Source: Methylobacterium nonmethylotrophicum
GTDB taxonomy: Bacteria; Pseudomonadota; Alphaproteobacteria; Rhizobiales; Beijerinckiaceae
Direction of reading: 5' to 3'
Assembly: GCF_004745635.1 (NCBI RefSeq)
Contig: NZ_SRLB01000030.1
Location: 1-64,000 of the forward strand
Length of the DNA stretch: 64,000 bases
Shown: one piece after another, positions 34,777 to 43,691 of the stretch
Position numbering within the stretch: position 1 is the stretch's first letter
Layout of the letters: the number at the start of each line of letters is the position of its first letter
Program-made: the position numbers and the translations under genes
The notes under the pieces: model-generated
What the model saw: only the letters and a program-made list of their open reading frames with translations
Database searches by the model: none
Told to the model about the DNA's origin: nothing

Positions 34777-35763
34777 CTACGGCGCGCCGATCTCCGCGCC
34801 GCGGTTGCGCCCGCGGGCGATGCGGTAGGCCAGGTCCGGGTGGCGGGCGCGCAAGGACGCGACCAGGGCCTGGGCCTGCGCGTCGCTGCCGGTGAGCGCG
34901 AAGCCGGTCGGCCCCCAGGAGCTCTGGCCGAAGCCGGCGATGCCCGCGGCCTCGACGCTCCCGAGCGCCGCCGCCACCTTTTCGCTGGCGTAGCGCCCGC
35001 CCTGGTGGGGCGCGAAGTAGTCGCCGATCCGGCGCTGGACCGCCGTGATGCCGGACCCGAAGCGGTCGAGATCCTCGGTCACCAGGGCGGGCAGGACCTG
35101 CATCAGCACCGTGCGGCAGATCTCGGCCGCCTCCGGCGCCGGGAAGCGGGGCAGCTCCCGGAAGGCGCGGCGCTCCTCGGAGCCGTGCACGCCGGTGCGG
35201 CCCGCATCGAGGATCAGCACCACCCGCCAGGGCTCCGGGAAGGGCAGCCGCGCGATCACGGGCGGCGGCGCGTCGCCGTCGTCGCGCCCGCCATCGACGA
35301 TCAATCCGCCGGTGACGAAGGCCGCGAGGCCGACGCCGGAGCGGTTGCCGCGGTCGAGGGCGTCCGCGAAGGCGGCCGGCGCGAAGGGCGCGCCGTGGAG
35401 GGCGGCGAGCGCCGCCGCCACCGCCAGGGCGAGCTGGGTGCCCGAGCCGAAGCCCGCATGGGCGGGAATCGCCTCGGCCAGGTGGAAGGCGCCGGCCTCC
35501 GGCACGCCGAGGTGGCGGGCGGCTATCGCCGCGTAGGCCCGCACGCGCTCGCATTCGGCGGCGAGGCCGGGGAGATCCGTCCCGGTCACCGTCACGCTGT
35601 CGGCCCGGGCGGCGGTGAGGTCGATCGCGGGTGCGTCGAGGCTGAGGCCGATGCTGCCGAAGCGCCGGCCGAGCCCGCCATGCAGGTCGAGGAAGCCGAA
35701 ATGCAGCCGGGCCGGGGCGCGCACCCGCACCGCTGCCCGCGCCGTCCCCACCTCGTGCGCCAA
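34777..35763 (-). CDS. mptG: Beta-ribofuranosylaminobenzene 5'-phosphate synthase
   Basis: A 328-residue GHMP-fold enzyme catalysing the first committed step of methanopterin synthesis, joining p-aminobenzoate (or 4-hydroxybenzoate in archaea) to phosphoribosyl diphosphate with loss of CO2. Features: APARLHFGFLDLHGGLGRRFGSIG at the start, GHMP loop IPAHAGFGSGTQLALAVAAAL near residue 100, and GQSSWGPTGFAL near 285. It diverges from fhcBADC over a 345-bp spacer with tandem operator-like repeats. Confidence 0.92.
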   Translation of the reverse strand: MAHEVGTARAAVRVRAPARLHFGFLDLHGGLGRRFGSIGLSLDAPAIDLTAARADSVTVTGTDLPGLAAECERVRAYAAIAARHLGVPEAGAFHLAEAIPAHAGFGSGTQLALAVAAALAALHGAPFAPAAFADALDRGNRSGVGLAAFVTGGLIVDGGRDDGDAPPPVIARLPFPEPWRVVLILDAGRTGVHGSEERRAFRELPRFPAPEAAEICRTVLMQVLPALVTEDLDRFGSGITAVQRRIGDYFAPHQGGRYASEKVAAALGSVEAAGIAGFGQSSWGPTGFALTGSDAQAQALVASLRARHPDLAYRIARGRNRGAEIGAP

Positions 35764-36031
35764 ACCGGCCTCGCTTCCTCAGGCGCGGGATCGCCTTGAG
35801 AGGAGGGATCCTGCGCCATGTGTTTCCCTGGACAGCCTGCGTCCGGCCGGGGCGAGTGTCCCACATCGCGCATCGGCCAGGCAACTCGCGGCGGGGAGGA
35901 ACTTCGTCCTGGGCACGGTCCTGCGCCCCGGTATGACCGGGAGCCGGACTTTCGGGGGACTTGCCTCGCCGGGCGCCCGGATGCGACCGTTCCGGCAGCA
36001 ACGACCGGACGGGATCGGGGGCGTACCGAAC

Positions 36032-36080
36032 CGGCACCGATCCGCAGGATCGGCACCGATCTGTCGGATCGGCACCGATC
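36032..36080. promoter_or_regulatory. Three 19-bp-spaced operator-like repeats upstream of fhcB
   Basis: CGGCACCGATC occurs at 36032-36042, 36051-36061 and 36070-36080, exactly 19 bp apart. The last two copies extend to the perfect palindrome GATCGG-CA-CCGATC (36048-36061 and 36067-36080). The array ends 29 bp before the fhcB ATG, in the mptG/fhc divergent spacer, where a repressor or activator of the C1 genes would bind. Confidence 0.65.
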
Positions 36081-36108
36081 TTCGATCGGCAGGAGCGAGC
36101 GAGGGCGG

Positions 36109-37233
36109 ATGACGGCCTGGATCGACGGGCAGGCGGTGGAGCGGGACGCGGCGGTCGCGGCGGCGGCGGCCCTGCTGGCAGGCGCGCGCGCGCCCCTGGT
36201 CGCCGGCCTCTGCGCCGAGGCGGCGGCCGTGCAGGCGGCCTTCGATCTCGCCCGCGCCATCGGGGCCTCCCTCGATCCCGCCGCGGGGGCGCCCCTCTAT
36301 GCCGATCTCGGGGCGCTCGCCGCGGGCGGCGCCATGACCACGACGCCGGCCGAGGCGCGGGGGCGGGCCGACCTTGTGCTGGCCCTCGGGCGGGCGCCCT
36401 GGGCCTCGGGCCTGCTGCACGACCTCGCGGCGGAGGGGCCGGTCCGCGGCCGGGCGGCCGGGCGGCCCCGCGCGGTCGTCGCCCTCGGCGGTCCCGGCGA
36501 CGGCGGCGTGCAGCACGTCGCCTACCCGGTGGACGCGGCCGGGCTGCCCGCGTCGGTCGGCCTGCTGCGCGGCCTCGTCGCCGGCCGGGTCGCCGGCCCC
36601 CATCCCCTCGCCGACCTCGCGGTGCGCCTGCGCGAGGCGCTCTACGGCGTGGTGGTGGTCGACCCCGCCGAGATCGGCGCCCTCGGGACCGAGATGCTGA
36701 ACGGCCTCGTCAAGGACCTGAACGAGACCACCCGCTGCTTCGCCCTGCCGCTCGGCGACCCCCACCAGGGCCGGGCCGTGGCGCAGGTCGCGGCCTGGAG
36801 CACCGGACAGGGACCGCGGGTCGGCTTCGGCCGCGGCCATCCGGAGCACGATCCCTGGCGCTTCGACGCCGCGCGCCAGGTCGCCGCCGGCGAGGTCGAC
36901 GCCGCCCTCTGGCTCGCCTCCCTGCCGGCCCCCCTGCCCGCCTGGACCCGTAACCTGCCGACCGTGGCGCTCCTCGGGGCGTCTCAGGACGACGCGATCC
37001 GGGGAGACGAGGCGCGGGTGGTGATCGGCGTCGGCGTGCCGGGCGAGGCGTTCGGCGCCGCCCTCTGGCATCCCGGCCGGGCCGCGATCGCCTGGCACGA
37101 GGCGACCGCACCACGGCCGGCCGCGAGCCCCGCCGCCGCGATCCTGGCCGAGATCCTGACCCAGACCTCGGCCGACCTGCGGTCCGGCCTTGCCGGCCGG
37201 CCCGCCCCGCATCCGGAGCCCGCCTCATGCTGA
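36109..37233 (+). CDS. fhcB: Formyltransferase/hydrolase complex subunit B
   Basis: A 374-residue subunit related to formylmethanofuran dehydrogenase B. The bacterial Fhc complex hydrolyses formyl-methylofuran to formate and, unlike the archaeal enzyme, carries no Mo/W. In keeping with this the protein is short and I see no N-terminal Fe-S cysteine cluster. Family sequence: GGAMTTTPAEARGRADLVLALG, EMLNGLVKDLNETTRCFALPLG, VGFGRGHPEHDPWRFDA. The ATG at 36109 has GGAGCGAGCGAGGG upstream. Its end overlaps fhcA by 7 bp. Confidence 0.93.
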   Translation: MTAWIDGQAVERDAAVAAAAALLAGARAPLVAGLCAEAAAVQAAFDLARAIGASLDPAAGAPLYADLGALAAGGAMTTTPAEARGRADLVLALGRAPWASGLLHDLAAEGPVRGRAAGRPRAVVALGGPGDGGVQHVAYPVDAAGLPASVGLLRGLVAGRVAGPHPLADLAVRLREALYGVVVVDPAEIGALGTEMLNGLVKDLNETTRCFALPLGDPHQGRAVAQVAAWSTGQGPRVGFGRGHPEHDPWRFDAARQVAAGEVDAALWLASLPAPLPAWTRNLPTVALLGASQDDAIRGDEARVVIGVGVPGEAFGAALWHPGRAAIAWHEATAPRPAASPAAAILAEILTQTSADLRSGLAGRPAPHPEPASC

Positions 37234-38870
37234 CCCGCATCGCCGGCGGCCGGGTGGTCGATCCGACCGCCGGGCGCGACGCCGTCGGAGACGTCTGGAT
37301 CGAGGACGGCCGCATCGTCGCACAATCAGATCCAGCCGTTGCCGACCGCGCCCCCGACCGCACCATCGACGCCGCCGGCTGCATCGTGATGGCGGGGGGC
37401 GTCGAGGTCCATTCGCACATCGCCGGCGGCAACGTGGTGCTGGCGCGCCTGCTGCTGCCGGAGCTGGGCGTGTCCGAGCCCGGCGCCCCGAACCCGCACG
37501 GCTCGGGCAGCGACGTCGGCCAGCTCTACGCCCGGATGGGCTACACCACCGCGGTCGAGCCGGCGATGCCGCCGGTCAACGCGCTGGCGACCCAGCTCGA
37601 ACTCGCCGAGATCCCGCTCCTCGACCGGGGCGGCCTCTGCGTCATGGGCAATGACGACCACCTGCTGCAGCTGCTGCGCGATCGGGCGGGCGCAGAGGCC
37701 GTGCGCGACCTCGTCGCCCTCAACCTCGCGACCTCGCGGGCGCTCGGGGTCAAGGTCATCAATGCCGGCGGGGCCGACGCCTTCAAGGACGGGGCGGTGC
37801 GCTTCTCCCTCGACGACGAGGTGCCGGCCTACGGGCTCACCTCGCGCACGATCCTCACCGGGCTCCTCGACGCGGTCGAGACGCTGAAGGTCCCCCACCC
37901 GCTCCACGTCCATTGCAGCAATCTCGGCCTGCCGGGGGCCGACGACAGTCTGATCGAGACCCTGGAGGCGGCGGAGGGGCGGCGCATCCACTTCGCCCAT
38001 GCCCAGTTCTACGCCTACGCGGCCGTGGACAAGGACAACCCGCTGACCGGCGGCTTCGCCTCCGCCGCGCCGCGCATCGCCGAGGTGCTGGCCCGCCACC
38101 CCAACGCCACCCTCGATATCGGCCAGGTGGTGTTCGGCCAGACCGCGACGATCTCGCTGGACATCCTGCGCCAGTTCTCCGGCCGCAAGGCGGCGAGCCC
38201 GCGCAAATGGATCCTGAATGCCGGCGACGCCGAGGGCGGCGGCATCGTGCCGTTCCGCTACCGCGACCGCGGGCCGACCTCGTCGCTGCAATTCGCCATC
38301 GGGCTCGAGCTGATGCTGCTCTCGCCGGACCCGGAGCGCACCATCCTGACCACCGACCACCCCAATGGCGGGCCGTTCACCGCCTATCCGCGCATCCTCC
38401 ACCTGCTGATGGACAAGGAGGCGCGGGACCGGGAGCTCGCCTCCCATCCGAGGGCCGCCACCGAGCGGTCCGGCCTCTCGGGGATCGCGCGCGAATACAC
38501 CTTCTCGGAGGTGGCGCAGCTCACCCGCTCCGGCCCGGCGAAGCTCCTGGGGCTCTCCGACCGCGGCCACCTGCGCCCGGGGGCCCGGGCCGACATCGCG
38601 CTCTACCGCGACCAGCCCGACCGGACCGCGATGTTCGCCCGCGCCCACCGGGTGCTGAAGGACGGGGCGGTGATCGTCGAGGACGGCGAGGTCGTCGCCT
38701 GGTCGCGCGGCCGCACGCTGTCCCTCGCGGTCGAGGCCGATGCCGGCATGGCGCGGCGGGCGGAAACCTACCTCCAGGGCCGCTTCGGGGCCGGGCTGTC
38801 GAGCTTTTCGGTCCCCGACGCGGCGTTCCCGGGGCGCGCGGTGTTTGAGGCGGTTCCATGCCGGACCTGA
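37227..38870 (+). CDS. fhcA: Formyltransferase/hydrolase complex subunit A
   Basis: A 547-residue amidohydrolase-fold subunit, the formyl-methylofuran hydrolase. Metal-binding HSHIAGGNVVLARLL near residue 60, HVHCSNLGLPGADD near 230, IHFAHAQFYAY near 260 and LTTDHPNGGPFTAYPRI near 378 match FmdA/FwdA. It releases formate from the furan cofactor, which shuttles between subunits A and D. Overlaps on both sides (7 bp with fhcB, 13 bp with fhcD) indicate tight co-translation. Confidence 0.95.
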   Translation: MLTRIAGGRVVDPTAGRDAVGDVWIEDGRIVAQSDPAVADRAPDRTIDAAGCIVMAGGVEVHSHIAGGNVVLARLLLPELGVSEPGAPNPHGSGSDVGQLYARMGYTTAVEPAMPPVNALATQLELAEIPLLDRGGLCVMGNDDHLLQLLRDRAGAEAVRDLVALNLATSRALGVKVINAGGADAFKDGAVRFSLDDEVPAYGLTSRTILTGLLDAVETLKVPHPLHVHCSNLGLPGADDSLIETLEAAEGRRIHFAHAQFYAYAAVDKDNPLTGGFASAAPRIAEVLARHPNATLDIGQVVFGQTATISLDILRQFSGRKAASPRKWILNAGDAEGGGIVPFRYRDRGPTSSLQFAIGLELMLLSPDPERTILTTDHPNGGPFTAYPRILHLLMDKEARDRELASHPRAATERSGLSGIAREYTFSEVAQLTRSGPAKLLGLSDRGHLRPGARADIALYRDQPDRTAMFARAHRVLKDGAVIVEDGEVVAWSRGRTLSLAVEADAGMARRAETYLQGRFGAGLSSFSVPDAAFPGRAVFEAVPCRT

Positions 38871-39790
38871 TCCTCCACGGCATCCGGGTCGAGGACACCT
38901 TCGCGGAGGCCTTCGACATGGCGGCCACCGCCCTGGTGCTCACCGCCGAGACCGCTGAGTGGGCGATGATCGCCGCCACCACGATGACGGGCTTCGCCAC
39001 CTCGGTGATCGGCTGCGGCGCCGAGGCCGGGATCGATGCGGTGCTCGCGCCCGACGACACCCCGGACGGGCGTCCGGGCGTGCGCGTGCTGCTGTTCGGC
39101 TTCGATGCCGGCGGCCTCAAGGACCAGCTGCTGCGCCGGGTCGGGCAATGCGTGCTGACCTCGCCGGGCAGCGCGGTCTATGCCGGCATCGCCTGGGACG
39201 ACCCGAATGTGGCGAAGGCGCTCAAGCTCGGCGGGGCGATCCGCTATTTCGGCGACGGCTTCGCTACGGCCAAGCGCGTCGAGGGCCGGCGCTACTGGCG
39301 CACGCCAGTGATGGACGGCGAGTTCCTGTGCGAGCATTCCGTGCCGACGATCAACGGCGCCGTCGGCGGCGGCAACCTGCTGTTCCTCGGCCGGCGCTTC
39401 GCCGAGACCCTGCGGGTCGCCGAGATCGCGGTCGCGGCGGCCCGCGCCGTGCCGGACGTGATCCTGCCCTTCCCGGGCGGCGTGGTGCGCTCCGGCTCCA
39501 AGGTCGGGGCACGCACCAAGGGCATGATGGCCTCGACCAACGACGCCTATTGCCCGACCCTGAAGGGCCGCGCCGGCTCGGCCCTGCCGCCGGAGGTCGA
39601 CGTGGTGCTGGAGATCGTGATCGACGGGCTCTCGGCCGGTTCCGTGGCCGCGGCGATGCGGGCGGCGTTGCACGCCGCGACCCGGGCCGGCGGCGACCTC
39701 GGCCTCGTCGCGGTGACGGCGGGCAATTACGGCGGCAATCTCGGCCGCCACCACTTCCACCTGCGCGACCTCGTCGGGGAGGCCGCATGA
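38858..39790 (+). CDS. fhcD: Formylmethanofuran:H4MPT formyltransferase
   Basis: A 310-residue subunit that transfers the formyl group from formyl-H4MPT to methylofuran. Ftr family sequence: ILHGIRVEDTFAEAFDMAAT, TTMTGFATSVIGCGAEAGI, DDTPDGRPGVRVLLFGFD, GSKVGARTKGMMASTNDAYCPTL and GNYGGNLGRHHFHLRDL. The start lies inside the fhcA end (13-bp overlap) and the stop overlaps the fhcC ATG by 4 bp. Confidence 0.96.
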   Translation: MPDLILHGIRVEDTFAEAFDMAATALVLTAETAEWAMIAATTMTGFATSVIGCGAEAGIDAVLAPDDTPDGRPGVRVLLFGFDAGGLKDQLLRRVGQCVLTSPGSAVYAGIAWDDPNVAKALKLGGAIRYFGDGFATAKRVEGRRYWRTPVMDGEFLCEHSVPTINGAVGGGNLLFLGRRFAETLRVAEIAVAAARAVPDVILPFPGGVVRSGSKVGARTKGMMASTNDAYCPTLKGRAGSALPPEVDVVLEIVIDGLSAGSVAAAMRAALHAATRAGGDLGLVAVTAGNYGGNLGRHHFHLRDLVGEAA

Positions 39791-40584
39791 GCGTTCTCAC
39801 CCTGCGCGAGGCGCCGCCCGAGCGCCTGGACCTCGCCGGCCTGACGCCCGCCTTCCTCGCCGGCCTGTCGGAGATTGAGGCCGCCCGCCTGCCGGTCGGC
39901 ACCAGCCGCCGCGGCCTCACCCTCGGCGACTGCTTCGCGCTCACTCTCGACGGGTCGGACGACTTGCGGATCCTGGGCGCCACGGACCGCCTCGACCGGG
40001 TCGGGGCGGGCCTTGCGGCCGGCCGGATCGTCGTCGAGGGCGATGTCGGCCAGCGCCTCGGCGCCGGCATGACCGGCGGCAGCCTCGAGATCGGCGGCTC
40101 CGCCGGCCCCTTCGCCGGAACGGCCGCGACGGGCGGCACGATCCGCATCGCGGGCGATGCCGGCGAGAGCGCCGGCGGCGCGGTCCACGGCGCGGCCGCG
40201 GGGCTCGACGGCGCGACCCTGGTGATCGGCGGCACAACGGGCGAGCGCCTCGGCGACCGGATGCGCGCCGGGCTGATCGTGGCGAAGCGGGCCGGCGCCC
40301 ATGCGGGCGCCCGGATGATCGCCGGCACGATCGTGGCGGAGGAGATCGGCGACCACCCGGGCTACGGCATGCGCCGCGGCACCCTCGTGGCGGCCCGCCA
40401 CGGCGCCCTGCTGCCGACCTTCGCCGAGACCGGGCGCCAGGACCTCGTCGTCCTGCGCCTCATGGCGCGCTCCCTCGCGCGCCTGTCGCCGGAGGCCGCG
40501 GCACTCCTGCGCGCACCCCTGCGCCGCCATTCCGGCGACCTCGCGACCCTCGGCAAGGGGGAGCTGTTCACGCCGGAAGGATAA
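39787..40584 (+). CDS. fhcC: Formyltransferase/hydrolase complex subunit C
   Basis: A 265-residue subunit made largely of a right-handed beta-helix with GxxGxxxG repeats (GDVGQRLGAGMTGGSLEIGG, GDAGESAGGAVHGAAAG, GTTGERLGDRMRAGLIV, about residues 75-200), as in FmdC and the glutamate-synthase C domain. It is a structural subunit of the Fhc complex. The start at 39787 overlaps fhcD by 4 bp. Transposon debris begins about 150 bp downstream. Confidence 0.93.
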   Translation: MSVLTLREAPPERLDLAGLTPAFLAGLSEIEAARLPVGTSRRGLTLGDCFALTLDGSDDLRILGATDRLDRVGAGLAAGRIVVEGDVGQRLGAGMTGGSLEIGGSAGPFAGTAATGGTIRIAGDAGESAGGAVHGAAAGLDGATLVIGGTTGERLGDRMRAGLIVAKRAGAHAGARMIAGTIVAEEIGDHPGYGMRRGTLVAARHGALLPTFAETGRQDLVVLRLMARSLARLSPEAAALLRAPLRRHSGDLATLGKGELFTPEG

Positions 40585-40737
40585 GGGCGCCATGGGATTG
40601 CCCCGGATCGGATACTGCTGGCGGGTCCTTTTGTCCGGTCAGCTCGTTGATGTGGCAGCGCCATCCGACGCTCGCGGAGGCTCGTCACGTCGCTGCCGCC
40701 AAGCTCTCCCGACGAGGTTCCGAGCCAGACCGCCGCC

Positions 40738-41106
40738 GTGGCGCGGGCCGCGTTCCCGTGGGGCAATGCCTCTATGCGGCTGAGGGATGAACTCGGCACC
40801 GTGCTCGCTGACGCCCCATTCACGGCGTGGTTTTCCGCCCGCGGCCGCCCGGCCGAAGCGCCCTGGCGGCTGGCTCTCGCCACCGTGCTGCAGTTCGCCG
40901 AGACCCTCTCGCTCGGATCGCCGCGCCGCCGAGGCGGCGCGTGACCGCATCGACTGGAAGTACCTCCGGGACCCCGGCCTTCAGGTCTACCACCTCGCAT
41001 GGCTGCTCGGGTTCCAGGAGACCGGCGCCTTCACCCATGCCTTCCGGCGGCGGACGGGTCGAACCCCGACGGAAGCCCGCACCTGCGCCGTGCGAAGTGT
41101 CTGTTG
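40738..41106 (+). pseudogene. IS1182-type transposase N-terminal remnant joined to an AraC HTH remnant
   Basis: Residues from about 40750 read MRLRDELGTVLADAPFTAWF and RGRPAEAPWRLALATVLQFAE, typical of IS1182-family N-termini. The reading frame then slips near 40915 and continues SDRRAAEAARDRIDWKYL. Immediately afterwards the sequence becomes LQVYHLAWLLGFQETGAFTHAFRRRTGRTP, the end of an AraC-type DNA-binding domain. Two decayed genes have thus been spliced together; neither can function. Confidence 0.6.
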
Positions 41107-41555
41107 AGCGGCGACCTCTTCTCAATGGCATGATTAGCGAAGAGAAACATTCCGATATCGACAATTCAAGGTCGCGCTTCGGGAGCAAGGTCGGCCACAA
41201 CGAGTCTTCGCTTTTTGTCTTAGTTTATTCATGGCGCCTTCAAGACAGATATTTATAAAATTAAAAACTTGAAGTGTGGCTGCTCAACGCCGAAAGAAAC
41301 AGAATATATATTTATAAATCATAAATCACAGTTTTGTACTATCAATAATTTTGTTTTCAGTATGCGATGGCAAGATGCTTTCGACTCGGCTCGTTATGTT
41401 TTGTTTATTGAGGCTTGGCGGGCCCCTCATTGATCGAAGCCGCAGTTCCTTGTGCGGCTGAAACCTGCCCGTATGACCAAGGACAAAGCTCGTTAATCGG
41501 CGGCTTCGAAGCGCACACGGTGCAAATGAGCGACGCACACCATGGAACCCCAAAA
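41107..41555. other. AT-rich gap without a gene
   Basis: About 41200-41410 is markedly AT-rich against the surroundings. I see no open frame with support. It is probably transferred or decayed sequence between insertion-sequence remnants. Confidence 0.5.
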
Positions 41556-41655
41556 TTAGATGCTCGATCCCGGCATGCGGTGTGACGGATCGAGCCCGAA
41601 GCGTTCGCATTCTATTATCCAGGTCTGGCACGTGAACGCGTAGGGCGCGAGGCCC
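41556..41655 (-). pseudogene. IS481-like transposase C-terminal fragment
   Basis: The last 32 codons before a stop at 41556 read LAPYAFTCQTWIIECERFGL and DPSHRMPG. This resembles the C-terminal PYE-ICxxW...ERFxxxPxHxxPGLNT end of IS481-type transposases common in Methylobacterium. The rest of the gene is missing. Confidence 0.45.
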
Positions 41656-41997
41656 CGCAGGGTCCTGAGCCGGCACGCAGCGGGACCAACCAACTGGTCA
41701 GCGGACACATGACGGGCGTATGCTCGCGAATTCTGCCGCTGGGCGGTTACTGTGGACAGTCGAGGACTGGGTTCCTGCGACGCCTCCAGCATGGGCACGC
41801 CGACGAGCCCTGATGGCTTCTTCTCCTGTCCCGTTGGATCAAGCCGACTCGGCGGCCTGGCCCTAAATCTCAGGTCACATCGTCTGGTACATCTGCTCAA
41901 CCCGAGCCGCAGCTCGGGACTTGGTGGGGCGACACGCGTCCACGTTTTCGGGAACCAGTCATTCGGTCGACGCGACTATCCCTTGGAGTGCTTCGCG

Positions 41998-42351
41998 ATG
42001 CGCGTATGGAGCCTGACAGCGGCTTTTGCCGTCACGTTCGCGGTCTCTCTCGGAATGGGTATGCCCGAACAGGGCTGGATCACGATCGGCAGAGCCGAAG
42101 CGGCAGGCGGCTGCGGACCCGGCTTCCACCGCGGTCCGTACGGAGGCTGCCGGCCGAACGTCTACGGCGGCTATTACGGGCGGCCCGGCTACTACGGCTA
42201 TCGAGGGGGAGCCGTCTATGGCTACCGCCGCGGGGGTGTCTACGGTTATCGGGGCGGCCGAGTCTACGGAGGGCGCGCGGTCTACGGCCGCCGGGTTGGC
42301 GGTTTCCACGGTGGTCGTGCCTATCGTGGCGGTGGCCGGTTCCGCCGCTGA
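41998..42351 (+). CDS. GCG_CRPN-type Gly/Tyr-rich secreted protein
   Basis: A 117-residue protein with a signal peptide (MRVWSLTAAFAVTFAVSLG, cleavage near residue 36). It then carries the GCGPGFHRGPYGGCRPN motif that defines the GCG_CRPN prefix-to-repeats family, then about 70 residues of YGGYYGRPGYYGYRGG-type repeats ending in FRR. Secreted, probably surface- or matrix-associated; function unknown. The ATG at 41998 is chosen because the signal peptide starts there; the open frame upstream is not exported. Confidence 0.75.
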   Translation: MRVWSLTAAFAVTFAVSLGMGMPEQGWITIGRAEAAGGCGPGFHRGPYGGCRPNVYGGYYGRPGYYGYRGGAVYGYRRGGVYGYRGGRVYGGRAVYGRRVGGFHGGRAYRGGGRFRR

Positions 42352-42429
42352 TGCGCAACGCGTTGGTCTTCTTGGTGCTCGGGGGATCGGGCGCTCGATC
42401 GCTGGCTCTCGCTGAGGATCTCCCGCCTG

Positions 42430-42660
42430 TGGCCACGAGGACGATGAACCAAGCCCAACCCCCCTTGGCGTCGAACCGGATCACCGCATCGCGCAAGGCT
42501 TGCCGCGCCATCCCCGCCACCCGGGCTCGGCTGAAGCCTTCCGGCGGATGCGTGATCGCCAGCATTCGCTGCGCAGCCGAGCAGCAGGGCCCTCTCCCCG
42601 TCCGGCGTCTCAGCTCCGCCGGCATCGCGATCTCCTCGCGGATCGGCAGATTGCACCCCA
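42430..42660 (-). pseudogene. IS630-type transposase N-terminal remnant
   Basis: On the minus strand the sequence reads LPIREEIAMPAELRRR, then SAAQRMLAITHPPEGFSRAR and VAGMARQALRDAVIRFDAKG. This is the helix-turn-helix N-terminus of IS630-family transposases. The following catalytic part is absent and frames are interrupted. Confidence 0.55.
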
Positions 42661-42913
42661 GTCCGACCCGCCGCCCGGCAAGCGCCCCGCCGCTCCCCAG
42701 TGGCGTTGGCTTGCTGGTCCGTCCCCGGCGGCGACTTGAGGCCGAGACTGCGCGGCGTCCGCCGGCCGCCCCGTCGGCGAGCGCTTAGAACGGCGATCGG
42801 CACAGGCAGAATGAATGTTTTTGGCATGAATACTAGCAGGCAATGGTCTTTGATCGAGCGGATCCAAGGTAGATGAATATTACCTGTTTGGCAATTAGCA
42901 CAGGGAGCAGGTC

Positions 42914-43648
42914 ATGATACTCCGCAAATGCATGGCTGAGGGAATCGGCACCTTCTGGCTCACCTTCGCGGGCTGCGGCAGCGCGGTGATCGCGGCGGGC
43001 TTCCCGCAGGTCGGCATCGGGCTGCTGGGCGTCTCGCTCGCCTTCGGGCTCACCGTGCTCACCATGGCCTATGCCATCGGGCACATCTCGGGCTGCCACC
43101 TCAACCCGGCCGTGACGGTCGGGCTCGCGGCGGGCGGGCGCTTCCCCACGAAGGACATCGGGCCGTACGTTGCCGCGCAGGTCGCGGGCGCGGTGGTCGC
43201 GGCGTCCCTCCTCTACTCCATCGCGAGCGGATCGCCGGACTTCGACCCTACGAAGGGCTTTGCCGCCAACGGTTACGGCGAGCATTCGCCCGGCCGCTAC
43301 GGCGTGATCCCGGCGCTCCTCGCCGAGGTGGTGCTCACCATGATGTTCCTGTTCGTGATCATGGGAGCGACCCACGGCAAGGCGCCCGCGGGTTTCGCCC
43401 CTATCGCTATCGGCCTGTGCCTGACGCTGATCCACCTCGTCGGCATTCCGATCGACAACCTCTCGGTGAACCCGGCGCGCAGCACCGGGCCGGCGCTGTT
43501 CGCGGGCGGCTGGGCGCTGGCGCAGCTCTGGTTGTTCTGGGTCGCGCCGCTCGCGGGCGGGGCCTTCGGCGGCGTGCTCTACCGCTGGCTCTCCGAGGAG
43601 CCCTCCGCCCAGGTCACTGGCGTCAACCCAGCAACGCGCACGGTCTGA
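42914..43648 (+). CDS. aqpZ: Aquaporin Z
   Basis: A 244-residue inner-membrane water channel with six membrane helices and both half-helix motifs, HLNPAVT near residue 62 and VNPARSTGPAL near 192. The His in LIHLVGIPIDNL and the Arg of the second NPA give the narrow water-selective filter expected for AqpZ rather than a glycerol channel. GGGAGCAGGTC precedes the ATG. It is a well-conserved gene within an otherwise decayed region. Confidence 0.94.
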   Translation: MILRKCMAEGIGTFWLTFAGCGSAVIAAGFPQVGIGLLGVSLAFGLTVLTMAYAIGHISGCHLNPAVTVGLAAGGRFPTKDIGPYVAAQVAGAVVAASLLYSIASGSPDFDPTKGFAANGYGEHSPGRYGVIPALLAEVVLTMMFLFVIMGATHGKAPAGFAPIAIGLCLTLIHLVGIPIDNLSVNPARSTGPALFAGGWALAQLWLFWVAPLAGGAFGGVLYRWLSEEPSAQVTGVNPATRTV

Positions 43649-43691
43649 TGGATCACCGGTCGCACGGGGATGGTCACGGCAAGACCGTCCT

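Noticed and set aside
36032..36080. CRISPR array
   Set aside because: Only three 11-14 bp repeats with 5-8 bp spacers; far too short for CRISPR and no cas genes are present. Kept as operator-like repeats.
36032..36080. Plasmid-type iterons / replication origin
   Set aside because: No rep gene or AT-rich unwinding region is nearby; the position in a divergent promoter fits regulation better.
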